DNA of 5,163 nucleotides, from contig JAISTY010000109.1 in NCBI GenBank assembly GCA_031272375.1, forward strand, positions 1 through 5,163, in the 5' to 3' direction. The DNA is from Opitutaceae bacterium (GTDB taxonomy: Bacteria > Verrucomicrobiota > Verrucomicrobiia > Opitutales > Opitutaceae). Under the pieces are notes generated by a model. That model was not told the DNA's origin. It did not search any database and was given only the letters and a program-made list of their open reading frames with translations. Below are positions 4,872 through 5,163 of this stretch, in pieces; within the stretch, counting starts at the first letter, position 1; every line of letters begins with the position of its first letter. The translations under genes were made by a program, and so were the position numbers.

Positions 4872-5163
4872 ATGAAAAAAACATCCCGCCGCACCGCCGG
4901 CTTCACCCTCATCGAACTCCTCACCGTCATCGCCATCATCGGCATCCTGGCGGGCATCATCATCCCCACCGTCGGCAACGTCCAGGAACGCGCCCGCCGC
5001 ACCACCGACCTCTCCAACATGAAACAGGTCATCCAGGGCGCCATCATCTACGCCAACGACAACAACGGCGCCTTCCCAAAGGTTGAGGACAAACTCTCCA
5101 GCAGCGAAACCTCCAACCAGAAAACCACCATCTACCGCTGGATCGGCATCATCGCCAAAAACG
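4872..5163 (+). CDS. Type IV prepilin / type II secretion pseudopilin-like protein, 3' end cut by window edge
   Basis: Ninety-seven residues are visible before the right edge. Residues 1-10 form a short basic leader (MKKTSRRTAG), followed by the prepilin peptidase site G10/F11 and FTLIELLTVIAI with the conserved Glu at position +5 of the mature protein (Glu15). The hydrophobic helix continues through IIGILAGIIIP to about residue 32. This is the N-terminal cleavage/methylation domain: the leader is cut and Phe11 methylated by a PilD-type enzyme, and the helix anchors and packs the subunit. The region after it (TDLSNMKQVIQGAIIYANDNNGAFP, about 45-69) resembles pseudopilins of the PulG/GspG group, with a helix leading to YANDNNGAFP. 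Verrucomicrobia carry many such proteins of unknown assembly, so the specific system cannot be named from this gene alone. The upstream sequence (CCCTCCC before ATG) has no Shine-Dalgarno match. Confidence 0.92.
   Translation, partial: MKKTSRRTAGFTLIELLTVIAIIGILAGIIIPTVGNVQERARRTTDLSNMKQVIQGAIIYANDNNGAFPKVEDKLSSSETSNQKTTIYRWIGIIAKN

Noticed and set aside
1..5163. CRISPR arrays, tRNA or rRNA genes, insertion sequences, attachment sites
   Set aside because: I found no regularly spaced repeats, tRNA-like cloverleaf, rRNA sequence, transposase motif or terminal repeat pair by eye on either strand.

Overview
The window is high-GC bacterial DNA, most likely from a Verrucomicrobiota member, possibly Opitutales. 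Three things point there: a small protein that matches a family I know as restricted to Verrucomicrobia and Planctomycetes (Minf_1886 / Verruc_Plancto-restricted protein), a prepilin start of the kind abundant in these genomes, and weak or absent Shine-Dalgarno sequences. The genus call is inference.

Layout: (1) Positions 1-1646 on the minus strand hold a two-gene unit, read from right to left: a zinc-binding sugar C-methyltransferase, then a GDP-mannose-4,6-dehydratase-like SDR that runs off the left edge. The two overlap by 4 bp (GTGA). (2) Positions 1647-1978 are an AT-richer divergent intergenic region with a near-perfect 34-nt palindrome and a second inverted repeat. (3) Positions 1979-3999 on the plus strand hold an NAD(P)-dependent nucleotide-sugar 4-ketoreductase/epimerase-like SDR and, 17 bp downstream, an apparently exported UlaG-like metallo-beta-lactamase-fold protein. 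(4) Positions 4000-4232 separate convergent genes and carry two hairpins, the second a strong rho-independent terminator. (5) Positions 4233-4676 on the minus strand encode the Minf_1886-family protein. (6) Positions 4872-5163 on the plus strand are the 5' part of a type IV prepilin / pseudopilin gene, cut by the right edge.

The main discovery is in the C-methyltransferase. Its natural N-terminus, with a CxxC zinc pair, lies in a different frame from the rest of the protein. The break falls exactly on an 11-base G homopolymer (C run at 1534-1544 on the plus strand). With 11 Gs, translation from the natural ATG stops after 56 residues. With 12 or 9 Gs a complete protein of 410 or 409 residues forms, with all four zinc cysteines. 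This is either a homopolymer sequencing error or a slipped-strand phase-variation switch on a sugar-decorating enzyme.

Together the dehydratase-like SDR, the C-methyltransferase and the reductase look like part of a pathway for a branched-chain deoxysugar of a surface polysaccharide (inference). The metallo-hydrolase, the Minf_1886-family protein and the prepilin have no evident part in that pathway.
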